Shown: one piece after another, positions 6,773 through 12,147 of the stretch
Layout: every line of letters begins with the position of its first letter
Numbering within the stretch: the first letter of the stretch is position 1
NCBI GenBank assembly: GCA_036518955.1
Contig: DATDMG010000090.1
Location: forward strand, 1-12,147
Origin: DATDMG01 sp036518955
GTDB lineage: Bacteria; Actinomycetota; Actinomycetes; Actinomycetales; Kineosporiaceae
Reading direction: 5' to 3'
DNA: 12,147 nucleotides
Program-made: the position numbers and the translations under genes
Notes under the pieces: model-generated
Seen by the model: only the letters and a program-made list of their open reading frames with translations
Database searches by the model: none
What the model was told of the DNA's origin: nothing

Positions 6773-6795
6773 CTGTATATAGTGTCTATAGACAG
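6773..6795. promoter_or_regulatory. Dyad operator and promoter of the GntR-ABC cassette
   Basis: CTGTATATAG-TGT-CTATAGACAG is an inverted repeat with 9 of 10 arm positions pairing, in one of the few AT-rich patches of the window. It ends 34 bases before the GntR start. A -10-like TATAGT (6778-6783) lies inside it, so a bound repressor would block transcription; no clear -35 was found. YtrA-type GntR regulators commonly bind such long dyads at their own promoter, so autorepression of the cassette is the likely arrangement (inference). Confidence 0.7.
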
Positions 6796-6818
6796 GCGAT
6801 GGACGGGTCATGGCGGAT

Positions 6819-6824
6819 GGAGGG
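6819..6824 (+). promoter_or_regulatory. Ribosome binding site that fixes the GntR start
   Basis: GGAGGG lies five bases before GTG 6830. The frame is open from 6755, but an earlier start would place the operator inside the coding sequence. Confidence 0.6.
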
Positions 6825-6829
6825 CTGCG

Positions 6830-7273
6830 GTGCGAGTGGTCCTGTCCAACACTGCGGGCGTGCCCCTGTATGAGCAGATCAAGCAGCAGGTGGGGGCAGC
6901 CATCCTGTCCGGGGAGTTGGCGGAGGGTAGCGCCTTGCCGTCGATCCGTGTCCTGGCGCGTGACCTGCGGATCAGTGTCATCACCACGACTCGGGCTTAT
7001 GCGGAACTGGCCGCCGAGGGCTTCATCACCACGGTTGCCGGCAAGGGTGCGTTCGTCGCGGCACTGGACTCCCAGCTCATGCGGGAGCAGTTGGTACGGC
7101 AGGTGGAGGCAGGCATGCAGACGGCGCTGGATGCCGCGCGACGCGCGGGGCTGCACCGTGACCAGCTCATCGAGATCCTCGACGGGCTCCTTGATGCCGG
7201 GCAGCAGGAGGCGGCCCCGGTGACCGGACAGCGCCCGGAGGGCCTGACCACGGTCAGGGGGGCCTCGCTGTGA
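6830..7273 (+). CDS. GntR-family (YtrA subfamily) transcriptional regulator
   Basis: This 147-residue protein has an N-terminal winged helix-turn-helix of the GntR type: PLYEQIKQQVGAAILSGEL (12-30), LPSIRVLARDLRISVITTTR (36-55) with the recognition helix, and the wing AAEGFITTVAGKGAFVA (61-77). The C-terminal part is short and helical (about 80-147), as in the YtrA subfamily, which lacks a large ligand-binding domain and usually controls an adjacent ABC transporter. The start is GTG 6830 (GTG 6836 is in frame). Its TGA overlaps the GTG of the ATPase gene (GTGA). By family analogy it represses its own operon through the dyad at 6773-6795; the inducing signal, often a cell-envelope-active compound in this subfamily, is not known. 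Confidence 0.92.
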   Translation: MRVVLSNTAGVPLYEQIKQQVGAAILSGELAEGSALPSIRVLARDLRISVITTTRAYAELAAEGFITTVAGKGAFVAALDSQLMREQLVRQVEAGMQTALDAARRAGLHRDQLIEILDGLLDAGQQEAAPVTGQRPEGLTTVRGASL

Positions 7274-8232
7274 GCACCGATCTGGCGTTCGCCCTGCGGG
7301 GCGTAGGTGCCGCGGTCGGCAGCTTCACGCTGCGCGATGTCAGCTTCGAGTTGCCGATGGGGTACGTCATGGGCTTCATCGGCGCCAACGGCGCCGGCAA
7401 GACCACCACGATCCGCTGCCTGCTGGGCATGCAGCCGATCCAGACGGGCCAGATCGAGGTACTCGGCCACCGGGTGCCCGGCCCGGCCGCGCTGCGCCAG
7501 GACATCGGCATGGTCCTCGACCACGGCTATCTCGTGCGCGACTGGCGGCTGAGCCAGGTCGAACGGGCGTTGCGCCCCTTCTACGACACGTGGGACGGCA
7601 CGCGCTACCGCCACCTGCTGGACGAGTTCGGCCTGGACCCCCGGGCCAAGGTCAAGGACCTGTCACGGGGCATGACGATCAAGTTGATGATCACCGTGGC
7701 CCTGTCCCACCACGCCCGGCTGCTCATCCTCGACGAGCCGACCAGCGGCCTCGATCCGGCCGCCCGCAACGAACTCAGCGGCATGATCGGGGACTACCTC
7801 ACCGACGAGGGGCACAGCGTCCTGTTCTCCACGCACATCACCTCCGACCTGGAACGCATCGGCGACTACGTGACACTCATCCACGACGGCCGCATCGTCT
7901 CCACGGGCACCAAGGACGAGATCCTGGACTCCTACCGGATCGCCCGTGGCGGCCCCGACGACCTGCGCGACCCGGTCGGGGTCGAACTCATCGGGGCCCG
8001 ACGCACACCGTTCGGGATCGAAGCCCTGGTACGCACCGACGAAGCCGACCTGCTCGACGAAGCAGTTGTCGTCGAAGCCCCCACCCTGGAAGAGCTCGCC
8101 GTCCACATCGCGGGCCCCGGCCCCCGGCACACTCCGGGCCGAGCGCCCGAGAGCGGATCAGACCAGGCGCCTGATCGTGATGCCGCCCCCCGCCAGGCCC
8201 ACCCGACGATCACGACCAGGAGGATCTCATGA
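7270..8232 (+). CDS. ABC transporter ATP-binding protein
   Basis: This 320-residue cytoplasmic ATPase powers the ABC-2 permease encoded next. The Walker A motif is GANGAGKTT (38-46), Walker B is LLILDE (151-156) with the SGLDP D-loop, and the switch histidine is H189 in STHIT. Two motifs depart from the textbook: the signature is LSRGM (131-135) instead of LSGGQ, and the Q-loop region reads IGMVLDHGYL with no glutamine. Similar changes occur in GntR-linked exporters of the YtrB type, so I read them as a subfamily trait rather than damage. After about residue 282 a Pro/Arg/Asp-rich tail of ~38 residues follows that is not part of the usual domain. The start GTG 7270 has AGGGGGG seven bases upstream and overlaps the regulator stop. 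The stop overlaps the permease start as ATGA. Confidence 0.94.
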   Translation: MSTDLAFALRGVGAAVGSFTLRDVSFELPMGYVMGFIGANGAGKTTTIRCLLGMQPIQTGQIEVLGHRVPGPAALRQDIGMVLDHGYLVRDWRLSQVERALRPFYDTWDGTRYRHLLDEFGLDPRAKVKDLSRGMTIKLMITVALSHHARLLILDEPTSGLDPAARNELSGMIGDYLTDEGHSVLFSTHITSDLERIGDYVTLIHDGRIVSTGTKDEILDSYRIARGGPDDLRDPVGVELIGARRTPFGIEALVRTDEADLLDEAVVVEAPTLEELAVHIAGPGPRHTPGRAPESGSDQAPDRDAAPRQAHPTITTRRIS

Positions 8233-8879
8233 CCGCCATGACCCGCATGGCCGTCCTGGACCTGCGCACCATCGCTGCCTACCACCGCCAGACTCTCCTG
8301 ACGGCCGCCGTCGCCATCCTGGGCCTCGCCCGTCAACCGGTCTTCGTCGTGCCGGCGCTGGCCTGGGTCGTTCCTCTGACGGTAGGCATGCTGTTCCAGA
8401 TCTCCGACAAGGAAGACCTGCAGATCCTCTACGCCGTCCTGCCCCTCACCCGCCACGCGGTACTGGCCGGACACTACCTGTGGGCCCTGGCGGCCTTCCT
8501 CACCACAACCGCCGTGGGCACCCCACTGGCCCTCGTCCTGGCACGGGCCCAGAACGTTTCGTTCCCAGGACGCGCTCTCGCCGCGGTTCTGACCGTCTCC
8601 TGGGCCATCTGCGCCATCACCATCGCGATTCAGATCCCCCTGTTCACCCGGTTCGGATACACCCGCGTCAGCGCGCTGACCACGTTCTTGCCCATGCTGC
8701 TCATCGGTCTGGTCGCCCCGCGACTGCACCTCACCGTTACCACGCCGACCCCGGCCGACCTGGTACTTCTCGGGCTAGCCGGCGCCATCGCACTCCTGGC
8801 GTCCTTCACCATCGCCGTCGCCGCCGACCGGTCGCGGGCATCCAGGTCGTCCTGGTCCCGGCCTGCGGGCAGCAGGTAG
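8229..8879 (+). CDS. ABC-2 type transporter permease
   Basis: This 216-residue integral membrane protein has five or six predicted helices, at about 22-57 (one or two), 84-105, 115-137, 149-163 and 176-198. The soluble segment before the second group reads KEDLQILYAVLPLTRHAVLAGHYL (61-84), matching the LPxxRxxxVxxRYL pattern of the small ABC-2 permeases paired with GntR/YtrA-controlled ATPases. AGGAGG (8218-8223) lies five bases before ATG 8229, and the start overlaps the ATPase stop. Two such permeases or a homodimer would complete an exporter. Only one permease gene is present, so a homodimer is likely. The substrate may be a lipid, peptide or antibiotic, but nothing in the sequence decides. 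It ends convergently, 74 bases from the minus-strand gene at 8954. Confidence 0.88.
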   Translation: MTAMTRMAVLDLRTIAAYHRQTLLTAAVAILGLARQPVFVVPALAWVVPLTVGMLFQISDKEDLQILYAVLPLTRHAVLAGHYLWALAAFLTTTAVGTPLALVLARAQNVSFPGRALAAVLTVSWAICAITIAIQIPLFTRFGYTRVSALTTFLPMLLIGLVAPRLHLTVTTPTPADLVLLGLAGAIALLASFTIAVAADRSRASRSSWSRPAGSR

Positions 8880-8946
8880 CGCGATACCAGTGACGAGAGA
8901 TGCCTTTGGCGGCCCGGCCCGGCCCGTTCTCCGGAACTGCCCGTGC

Positions 8947-9012
8947 GGCCCCCTTACCGGGCGGCGACCAGCGAGTCCGCCGCCGCCGAGGTCACGGTGG
9001 TGATGCGGCTCA
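8947..9012. repeat. Right copy of a ~65-bp segment flanking the GntR-ABC cassette
   Basis: This segment covers the last codons and stop of the membrane-protein gene at 8954-9451 and matches 6499-6562 in the same orientation. The 23-bp core is identical and the remainder differs by scattered substitutions and a 3-bp indel. Together the two copies bracket the regulator/ATPase/permease cassette and the PadR relic, about 2.4 kb apart. Confidence 0.8.
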
Positions 9013-9451
9013 GTTCCAGGCCTGCACCCCGGGCTGCCTGCGCCCCTCCCGCGCCGATGGTGGCCACCGCGCTGATGCCCAGCCCGCCACGGATGGCGTT
9101 GCCGGCCAACCGGCCCAGCTTCACGACCGGCATGAGGGCGATGATCGCACCAGTCATGCAACCGGTCAGCGCGTCGGACAGGTTCTGCTTCCAACCGCCG
9201 GCGAAACCGGCCGCGTACAGCGTCACGGCGATGCTGGCGGCGCCGCCGATGCAGCCGGACACGGCGGTGACCGCCGCGATCGTCGCCGCGGAGGCTCCGA
9301 CGAGGACGCCGGTGGTGCTGATCCCTGCCATGACCATCGCGCTGACGCCTGCGTACATGAACGCCCCCAACAAGGCGAGGGCGGCGCCCTTGTACCAGGT
9401 CAACGCGGCGAGCTGGATGGTGTCCAGCGTGCCGCCACCGTTGGTGCGCAT
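8954..9451 (-). CDS. Gly/Ala-rich multi-pass membrane protein, unknown function
   Basis: The gene encodes 165 residues from ATG 9451. The protein is strongly hydrophobic and rich in Gly and Ala, with about four or five possible membrane helices (about 23-43, 47-66, 68-84, 98-112 and 124-140). A more polar loop GWKQNLSDALTG lies near 86-97. The C-terminal tail LELSRITTVTSAAADSLVAA is polar. No catalytic motif is recognisable. It starts six bases after the stop of the upstream minus-strand gene at 9458-9928, so the two are almost certainly one operon. A relic of a second copy of its 3' end lies at 6499-6562, showing that the gene or locus has been duplicated. Small pore- or holin-like proteins share this composition, but I see nothing specific enough to claim that role. 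Confidence 0.7.
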   Translation of the reverse strand: MRTNGGGTLDTIQLAALTWYKGAALALLGAFMYAGVSAMVMAGISTTGVLVGASAATIAAVTAVSGCIGGAASIAVTLYAAGFAGGWKQNLSDALTGCMTGAIIALMPVVKLGRLAGNAIRGGLGISAVATIGAGGAQAARGAGLELSRITTVTSAAADSLVAAR

Positions 9452-9457
9452 CAGCGC

Positions 9458-9928
9458 CTACTGCGCGGTGCTCGCCGCCTGGCACTGGCTCGCGTCCACG
9501 TACGCGTGCACGTCAATCATCACCACGTTGGTGGTGCCCGGGTCACTGACATTCGCGTGAATGTCCTTGATTCCGCTGTTCGCGGGAAGATCCGTCTTCG
9601 CCGGCAGTGTCCGCAGGGCGGTGAAGAGCGCCCTGGCGTCGTCCGGGTTCTTGGCCGTCACCGAGGCGCTCTGGCTGGTGAGGCAGCGGCCGTCCCTCTG
9701 GATCGCCCACGAGACGTCCCCAGGCTGCCAGGTGACGCCGTTGGTGGCGCCGTCGGCGGCGGCGTCGGCGCTGGCCGATGCCCGCAGGATGCTGACGAGG
9801 AGGACGGCCACCAGGGCTGCGGTGAGGGCGAGAAGCCAGGCGGCCTGCTGCCGCACGTGGCGCAGGGCCAGCATGCCCGTCCGCGGGGCGGCCGCCCCGG
9901 AGTGTTCCTCTTCCGGATTCCCCGACAT
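9458..9928 (-). CDS. Membrane-anchored extracellular protein, unknown function
   Basis: This 156-residue protein starts at ATG 9928, with GGGGAGA about five bases upstream. The cytoplasmic N-terminus carries RTGMLALRHVRQQ and is followed by one transmembrane helix at about 30-49 (WLLALTAALVAVLLVSILRA). The remaining ~105 residues should be outside the cell. They form a small mixed domain (VTWQPGDVSWAIQRDGRCL, then NPDDARALFTALRTLPAKTD, then TNVVMIDVHAYVDASQC) with two cysteines, C82 and C149, that could pair as a disulfide. I do not recognise the family. It is the first gene of a two-gene unit with the multi-pass membrane protein that follows after six bases, so the two products may act as a complex. 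The 234 bases upstream contain no gene I can support and presumably carry the promoter. Confidence 0.7.
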   Translation of the reverse strand: MSGNPEEEHSGAAAPRTGMLALRHVRQQAAWLLALTAALVAVLLVSILRASASADAAADGATNGVTWQPGDVSWAIQRDGRCLTSQSASVTAKNPDDARALFTALRTLPAKTDLPANSGIKDIHANVSDPGTTNVVMIDVHAYVDASQCQAASTAQ

Positions 9929-10162
9929 CGTTGTCTCCCCTGTTGGACTATCGGGACCGGTTCAGCTTGGACCGCGGCCCGACGTCCGAACAGGGCGAAC
10001 CAGTGGCGAAGACCAGACGTGGCGACAGGCGGACCGGGTCGGATCGGGCCGTCGCGAATCGTGGGCGGAGAACCATCGTGCCGCCCCCGGACCCGTCTCG
10101 GCGGAGACGCCACCACGGGTGAGCGTCGCAGGGCACGGTCGACGCAGGTAGCCGCGTGTCGG

Positions 10163-10750
10163 TCAGGCCCGGTGGGCGTGGTCGACCGGGGGTGGCATCC
10201 ACAGCAGCCGGGCGGGGCTGCGCACCAGGAGGTCCGCCGTGGCGCCACCGTGCAGGTACAGCCGCAGCTGCGCGCGGCCCCCGGCGACGGCGTCACCGAC
10301 CGGGGTGATCGTGACGGCGGCCACGTCGTCCGCCGGCCAGCTACGGCTCGGCACCTTGAAGGTCACCCAGTGGGACGGGCGCCAGGTCCAGGCCTCCGGC
10401 GTCCGGTGCAGCTCGCCGGGGAGGGGCGCATCCAACCAGCCGGGCGGCAGGCGGCGCCCGGCCGCCACCGTCCAGCACAGGTCGGCGCGGACGACGGGAT
10501 GCCCGGCGCGGTGGCAGCGGGCGGCCCACCAGCGGTCCGAGATCCAGTGCCACGCCGCCCAGGCCGCACCGCAGCCGATCGGGGCGAGCGGCAGCAGCAC
10601 CAGCTCGTCGCGGACGAGGACCAGCAGGCCGCTGAGCGCAGCGGCCGCGAGCCAGCCGCCGGCGAGGAGACGGTACCCGCGATGGCGGCGGGCGATCCAC
10701 GGCGCGAGCGTGTCGAAGCCGGGGTCGACGTCCCGACCGAAAGCGCTCAT
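10163..10750 (-). CDS. Two-helix membrane protein, unknown function
   Basis: The gene encodes 195 residues from ATG 10750. Two adjacent hydrophobic helices lie at about 26-46 (YRLLAGGWLAAAALSGLLVL) and 50-70 (LVLLPLAPIGCGAAWAAWHW). A Trp- and Arg-rich cytoplasmic domain follows, with WTWRPSHWVTFKVPSRSW, DDVAAVTITPVGDA and LRLYLHGGATADLLV strands that suggest a small beta-rich fold resembling PH-like domains of bacterial membrane proteins (a guess from pattern only). The ribosome binding site is weak (GTGAGG). It is divergent from the ferredoxin gene and about 230 bases upstream of the next minus-strand gene. The function is unknown. Confidence 0.65.
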   Translation of the reverse strand: MSAFGRDVDPGFDTLAPWIARRHRGYRLLAGGWLAAAALSGLLVLVRDELVLLPLAPIGCGAAWAAWHWISDRWWAARCHRAGHPVVRADLCWTVAAGRRLPPGWLDAPLPGELHRTPEAWTWRPSHWVTFKVPSRSWPADDVAAVTITPVGDAVAGGRAQLRLYLHGGATADLLVRSPARLLWMPPPVDHAHRA

Positions 10751-10794
10751 CTGGCCTCACCCGGTCCGGTTGGTGGACCTCCTCGGTGCGTGGT

Positions 10795-10807
10795 CCGCCG
10801 ACGGCGG
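10795..10807. other. Short dyad in the divergent intergenic region
   Basis: CCGCCG-A-CGGCGG is a perfect six-base inverted repeat between the divergent genes at 10750 and 10978, with GTC and GAC beyond it. It could be an operator for either gene, though such GC-only dyads often arise by chance. Confidence 0.2.
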
Positions 10808-10964
10808 GACGAGTTGGCCCACACCGCACGATGTCGCGACCGGGCCCGTTCCCGACCAAGGCCAAGGTCCTCGACCTCCGGATCCGCAGTGTCGCCTGCC
10901 TCACGTCCCGGGTGGGCCGAAGGTCGGGGCCGGCCCCGCGCCAGGGTCGCCAGGATGAACCCGG

Positions 10965-10972
10965 AAAGGAGG
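10965..10972 (+). promoter_or_regulatory. Strong ribosome binding site of the ferredoxin gene
   Basis: AAAGGAGG is a full Shine-Dalgarno match, five bases before ATG 10978, suggesting high expression. It excludes the longer in-frame starts upstream. Confidence 0.75.
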
Positions 10973-10977
10973 CCCCC

Positions 10978-11169
10978 ATGCCCAACCTGATCACCGAAGA
11001 CTGCGTGAGCTGCGGCATCTGCGAGCCGGAGTGCCCGAACGAGGCCATCTCGCAGGGTGACGAGTTCTACGTCATCGACGCCGACATGTGCAACGAGTGC
11101 GCGGACGACGGCGGCGAGCCGCACTGCCTGGACGTCTGCCCGGTGGACGGTGCCGTCGTCACCGCCTGA
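10978..11169 (+). CDS. 2[4Fe-4S] ferredoxin (Alvin/YfhL type)
   Basis: This 63-residue cytoplasmic electron carrier has two four-cysteine cluster motifs. The first is CVSCGICEPECP with Cys 9, 12, 15 and 19. The second is CNEC, then eight residues (ADDGGEPH), then CLDVCP, with Cys 38, 41, 50 and 54. The eight-residue gap where clostridial ferredoxins have two marks the Chromatium (Alvin) type, whose clusters are known for low redox potentials (family knowledge). The loop is acidic and Gly-rich. Each cluster takes its fourth ligand from the other motif. The start is ATG 10978 behind a perfect AAAGGAGG. No redox partner is encoded nearby, so its donor and acceptor are unknown. It ends 21 bases from the convergent NlpC/P60 gene. 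Confidence 0.95.
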   Translation: MPNLITEDCVSCGICEPECPNEAISQGDEFYVIDADMCNECADDGGEPHCLDVCPVDGAVVTA

Positions 11170-11190
11170 GGCGTCCCCCGGTCACCGCCG

Positions 11191-12147
11191 TCACGGCCTG
11201 CCCGCCCAGGGCATGGCATCCCGCCACCGGACCGGGGCGAGCCGTACGGTGGCCCCGGTGTACGGCGCCTCGATCATCATCCCGTCACCCGCGTACAGCG
11301 TGACGTGGTGGATCGAGGCGGGGTCTCCGGTGTCGGTCGCGTAGAAGATCAGGTCACCTGGACGCAACGAGGCGTACCGCACGTGCTCGGATTCCGCGTA
11401 CTGCGACGCCGCGTAGTGCGGCAGTTCGACCCCGGCCTGCTCCCAGGCCCGCATGGTGAGGCCCGAGCAGTCGTAGCTGTCGGGGCCGGCGCCACCCCAC
11501 TGGTAGGGCAGCCCGATCCGGCCGCGTGCCCACGCGACGACCGCTTCGCCCGCGGCCGCCGACGCACCGCCGCCGGGCGGCCCGCCCGCCGTCCCCGCCG
11601 AGCCCGAGGTGTTCGGGTCCCCCTCACCCGAGCCCGGACCTGCGGGTGCGGCCGGTGCCTGACCGGCCGGCCGCTGCCGGGCCAGCCAGGCCGCGGCCTG
11701 CGCGGCGGCGTCCAGGGCCAAGCCCTGCTGCCGCTGCTGTTCCAGCGCCAGCGAGGTGTGCTGCAGCGCGGCGAGGCGGCCGAGCACGTCGTCCCGGGTC
11801 GCGGTGACCTCGGCCAGCGCGGCGGCCGCGTCGGCGGCGCTGCGCTCGGCGCGCTGCCGCGCCAGGTGCAGCGCGGCGGTCGCCTGCTGCTGGCGATCGA
11901 CGGCGGCCTCGGCCCGGGCCCGCTCGTCGAGGGCCACCGCGCGGGTGTCCGCGAGCCGGCGCAGGGCGGCCACGCGCCCGCGGGCGACGACGTCCAGGGC
12001 CGCCGTCCGGTCCAGCAGATCCTGCGGGTCCTGGGCGGTGAACAGCACGTCGAGCAGGCTGGGCCGGGCGCCGGCCCGGTAGTCCTGCGCGGCCAGGGCC
12101 CCGACCTGCTGCCGGACCCGTTCGGTCGCCGAGTCCGCGCGGACCGC
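11191..12147 (-). CDS. NlpC/P60 peptidoglycan endopeptidase with coiled coil, C-terminal part (cut by window edge)
   Basis: The frame runs from the right edge of the window to a TGA at 11191, giving 318 visible residues; the N-terminus and any signal peptide lie outside. The first ~155 residues are Ala/Arg/Gln-rich with heptad-like helices (a coiled coil), then comes a Pro/Gly-rich linker at about 158-198. The NlpC/P60 domain follows at about 199-318. Catalytic residues are visible: Cys227 in SYDCSGLTMRAWE, His281 in SIHHVTLYAG, and Glu293 in MMIEAPYTG. The His-to-Glu spacing of 12 matches the Cys-His-Glu triad of RipA. Family members cut the D-Glu to diaminopimelate bond of stem peptides outside the cell during division or growth. 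The long coil is probably an autoinhibitory or partner-binding module, as in RipA-like enzymes (inference). It is convergent with the ferredoxin gene. Confidence 0.93.
   Translation of the reverse strand, partial: AVRADSATERVRQQVGALAAQDYRAGARPSLLDVLFTAQDPQDLLDRTAALDVVARGRVAALRRLADTRAVALDERARAEAAVDRQQQATAALHLARQRAERSAADAAAALAEVTATRDDVLGRLAALQHTSLALEQQRQQGLALDAAAQAAAWLARQRPAGQAPAAPAGPGSGEGDPNTSGSAGTAGGPPGGGASAAAGEAVVAWARGRIGLPYQWGGAGPDSYDCSGLTMRAWEQAGVELPHYAASQYAESEHVRYASLRPGDLIFYATDTGDPASIHHVTLYAGDGMMIEAPYTGATVRLAPVRWRDAMPWAGRP

Noticed and set aside
6499..9012. Insertion sequence or integrative element bounded by the ~65-bp repeats
   Set aside because: No transposase, integrase, terminal inverted repeats or tRNA target was seen. 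The repeat is explained by the coding end of a neighbouring gene, so I report a duplication or recombination scar, not a mobile element.
9929..10162. Short open frames on both strands in this gap
   Set aside because: All are Arg/Pro-rich, lack ribosome binding sites and show no recognisable motif. The gap more likely holds the promoter of the gene starting at 9928.
8900..10990. Very long plus-strand open frame (696 codons)
   Set aside because: It is Arg/Gly/Pro-rich without any motif and runs opposite three minus-strand genes that have membrane segments, ribosome binding sites and sensible spacing.
1..12147. CRISPR arrays, tRNA, rRNA genes or riboswitches
   Set aside because: No regularly spaced repeats, no cloverleaf-like segments and no recognisable rRNA or riboswitch consensus were found by reading both strands.

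Overview
The window is very GC-rich throughout, with GTG used freely as a start codon and strong GGAGG-type ribosome binding sites. Protein families include a YtrA-type GntR regulator, a RipA-like NlpC/P60 peptidase and actinobacterial-type small membrane proteins. This points to a chromosome segment of a high-GC actinomycete (Actinomycetota). I cannot name the genus from the sequence alone.

Layout, left to right. (a) 1-716, minus strand: the start of a secreted, Pro/Gly-rich protein cut by the window edge, preceded by a 90-residue single-pass membrane protein. (b) 930-2444, plus: an amidase-signature hydrolase with an intact Lys/Ser/Ser triad. (c) 2632-6377, plus: a tightly coupled four-gene operon, GT4 glycosyltransferase, SAM methyltransferase, alpha/alpha-toroid (prenyltransferase/squalene-cyclase-like) protein and a second SAM methyltransferase. 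All three junctions overlap, which suggests one pathway that builds and decorates a glycosylated, perhaps lipid-linked, molecule. No described product can be assigned. (d) 6378-6829: a gene-poor patch holding two decayed pieces. One is a frameshifted PadR-family regulator. The other is a short relic matching the last codons of the membrane-protein gene at 8954-9451. (e) 6830-8879, plus: a complete self-regulated ABC exporter cassette (GntR/YtrA repressor, ATPase, ABC-2 permease) behind a strong dyad operator; its genes overlap as GTGA and ATGA. (f) 8954-10750, minus: two adjacent membrane or secreted genes of unknown function and, further upstream, a separate two-pass membrane protein. (g) 10978-11169, plus: a 63-residue 2[4Fe-4S] ferredoxin with a loop insertion in the second cluster motif. 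(h) 11191-12147, minus: the C-terminal part of a coiled-coil plus NlpC/P60 cell-wall peptidase, cut by the right edge.

The most notable observations are the four-gene GT/MT/toroid/MT operon and the near-identical ~65-bp segments that bracket the GntR-ABC cassette. The left segment is a relic of the 3' end of the gene lying immediately to the right of the cassette, so the cassette sits at a locus that has been duplicated, broken or invaded. No CRISPR array, tRNA, rRNA, transposase or integrase was seen.
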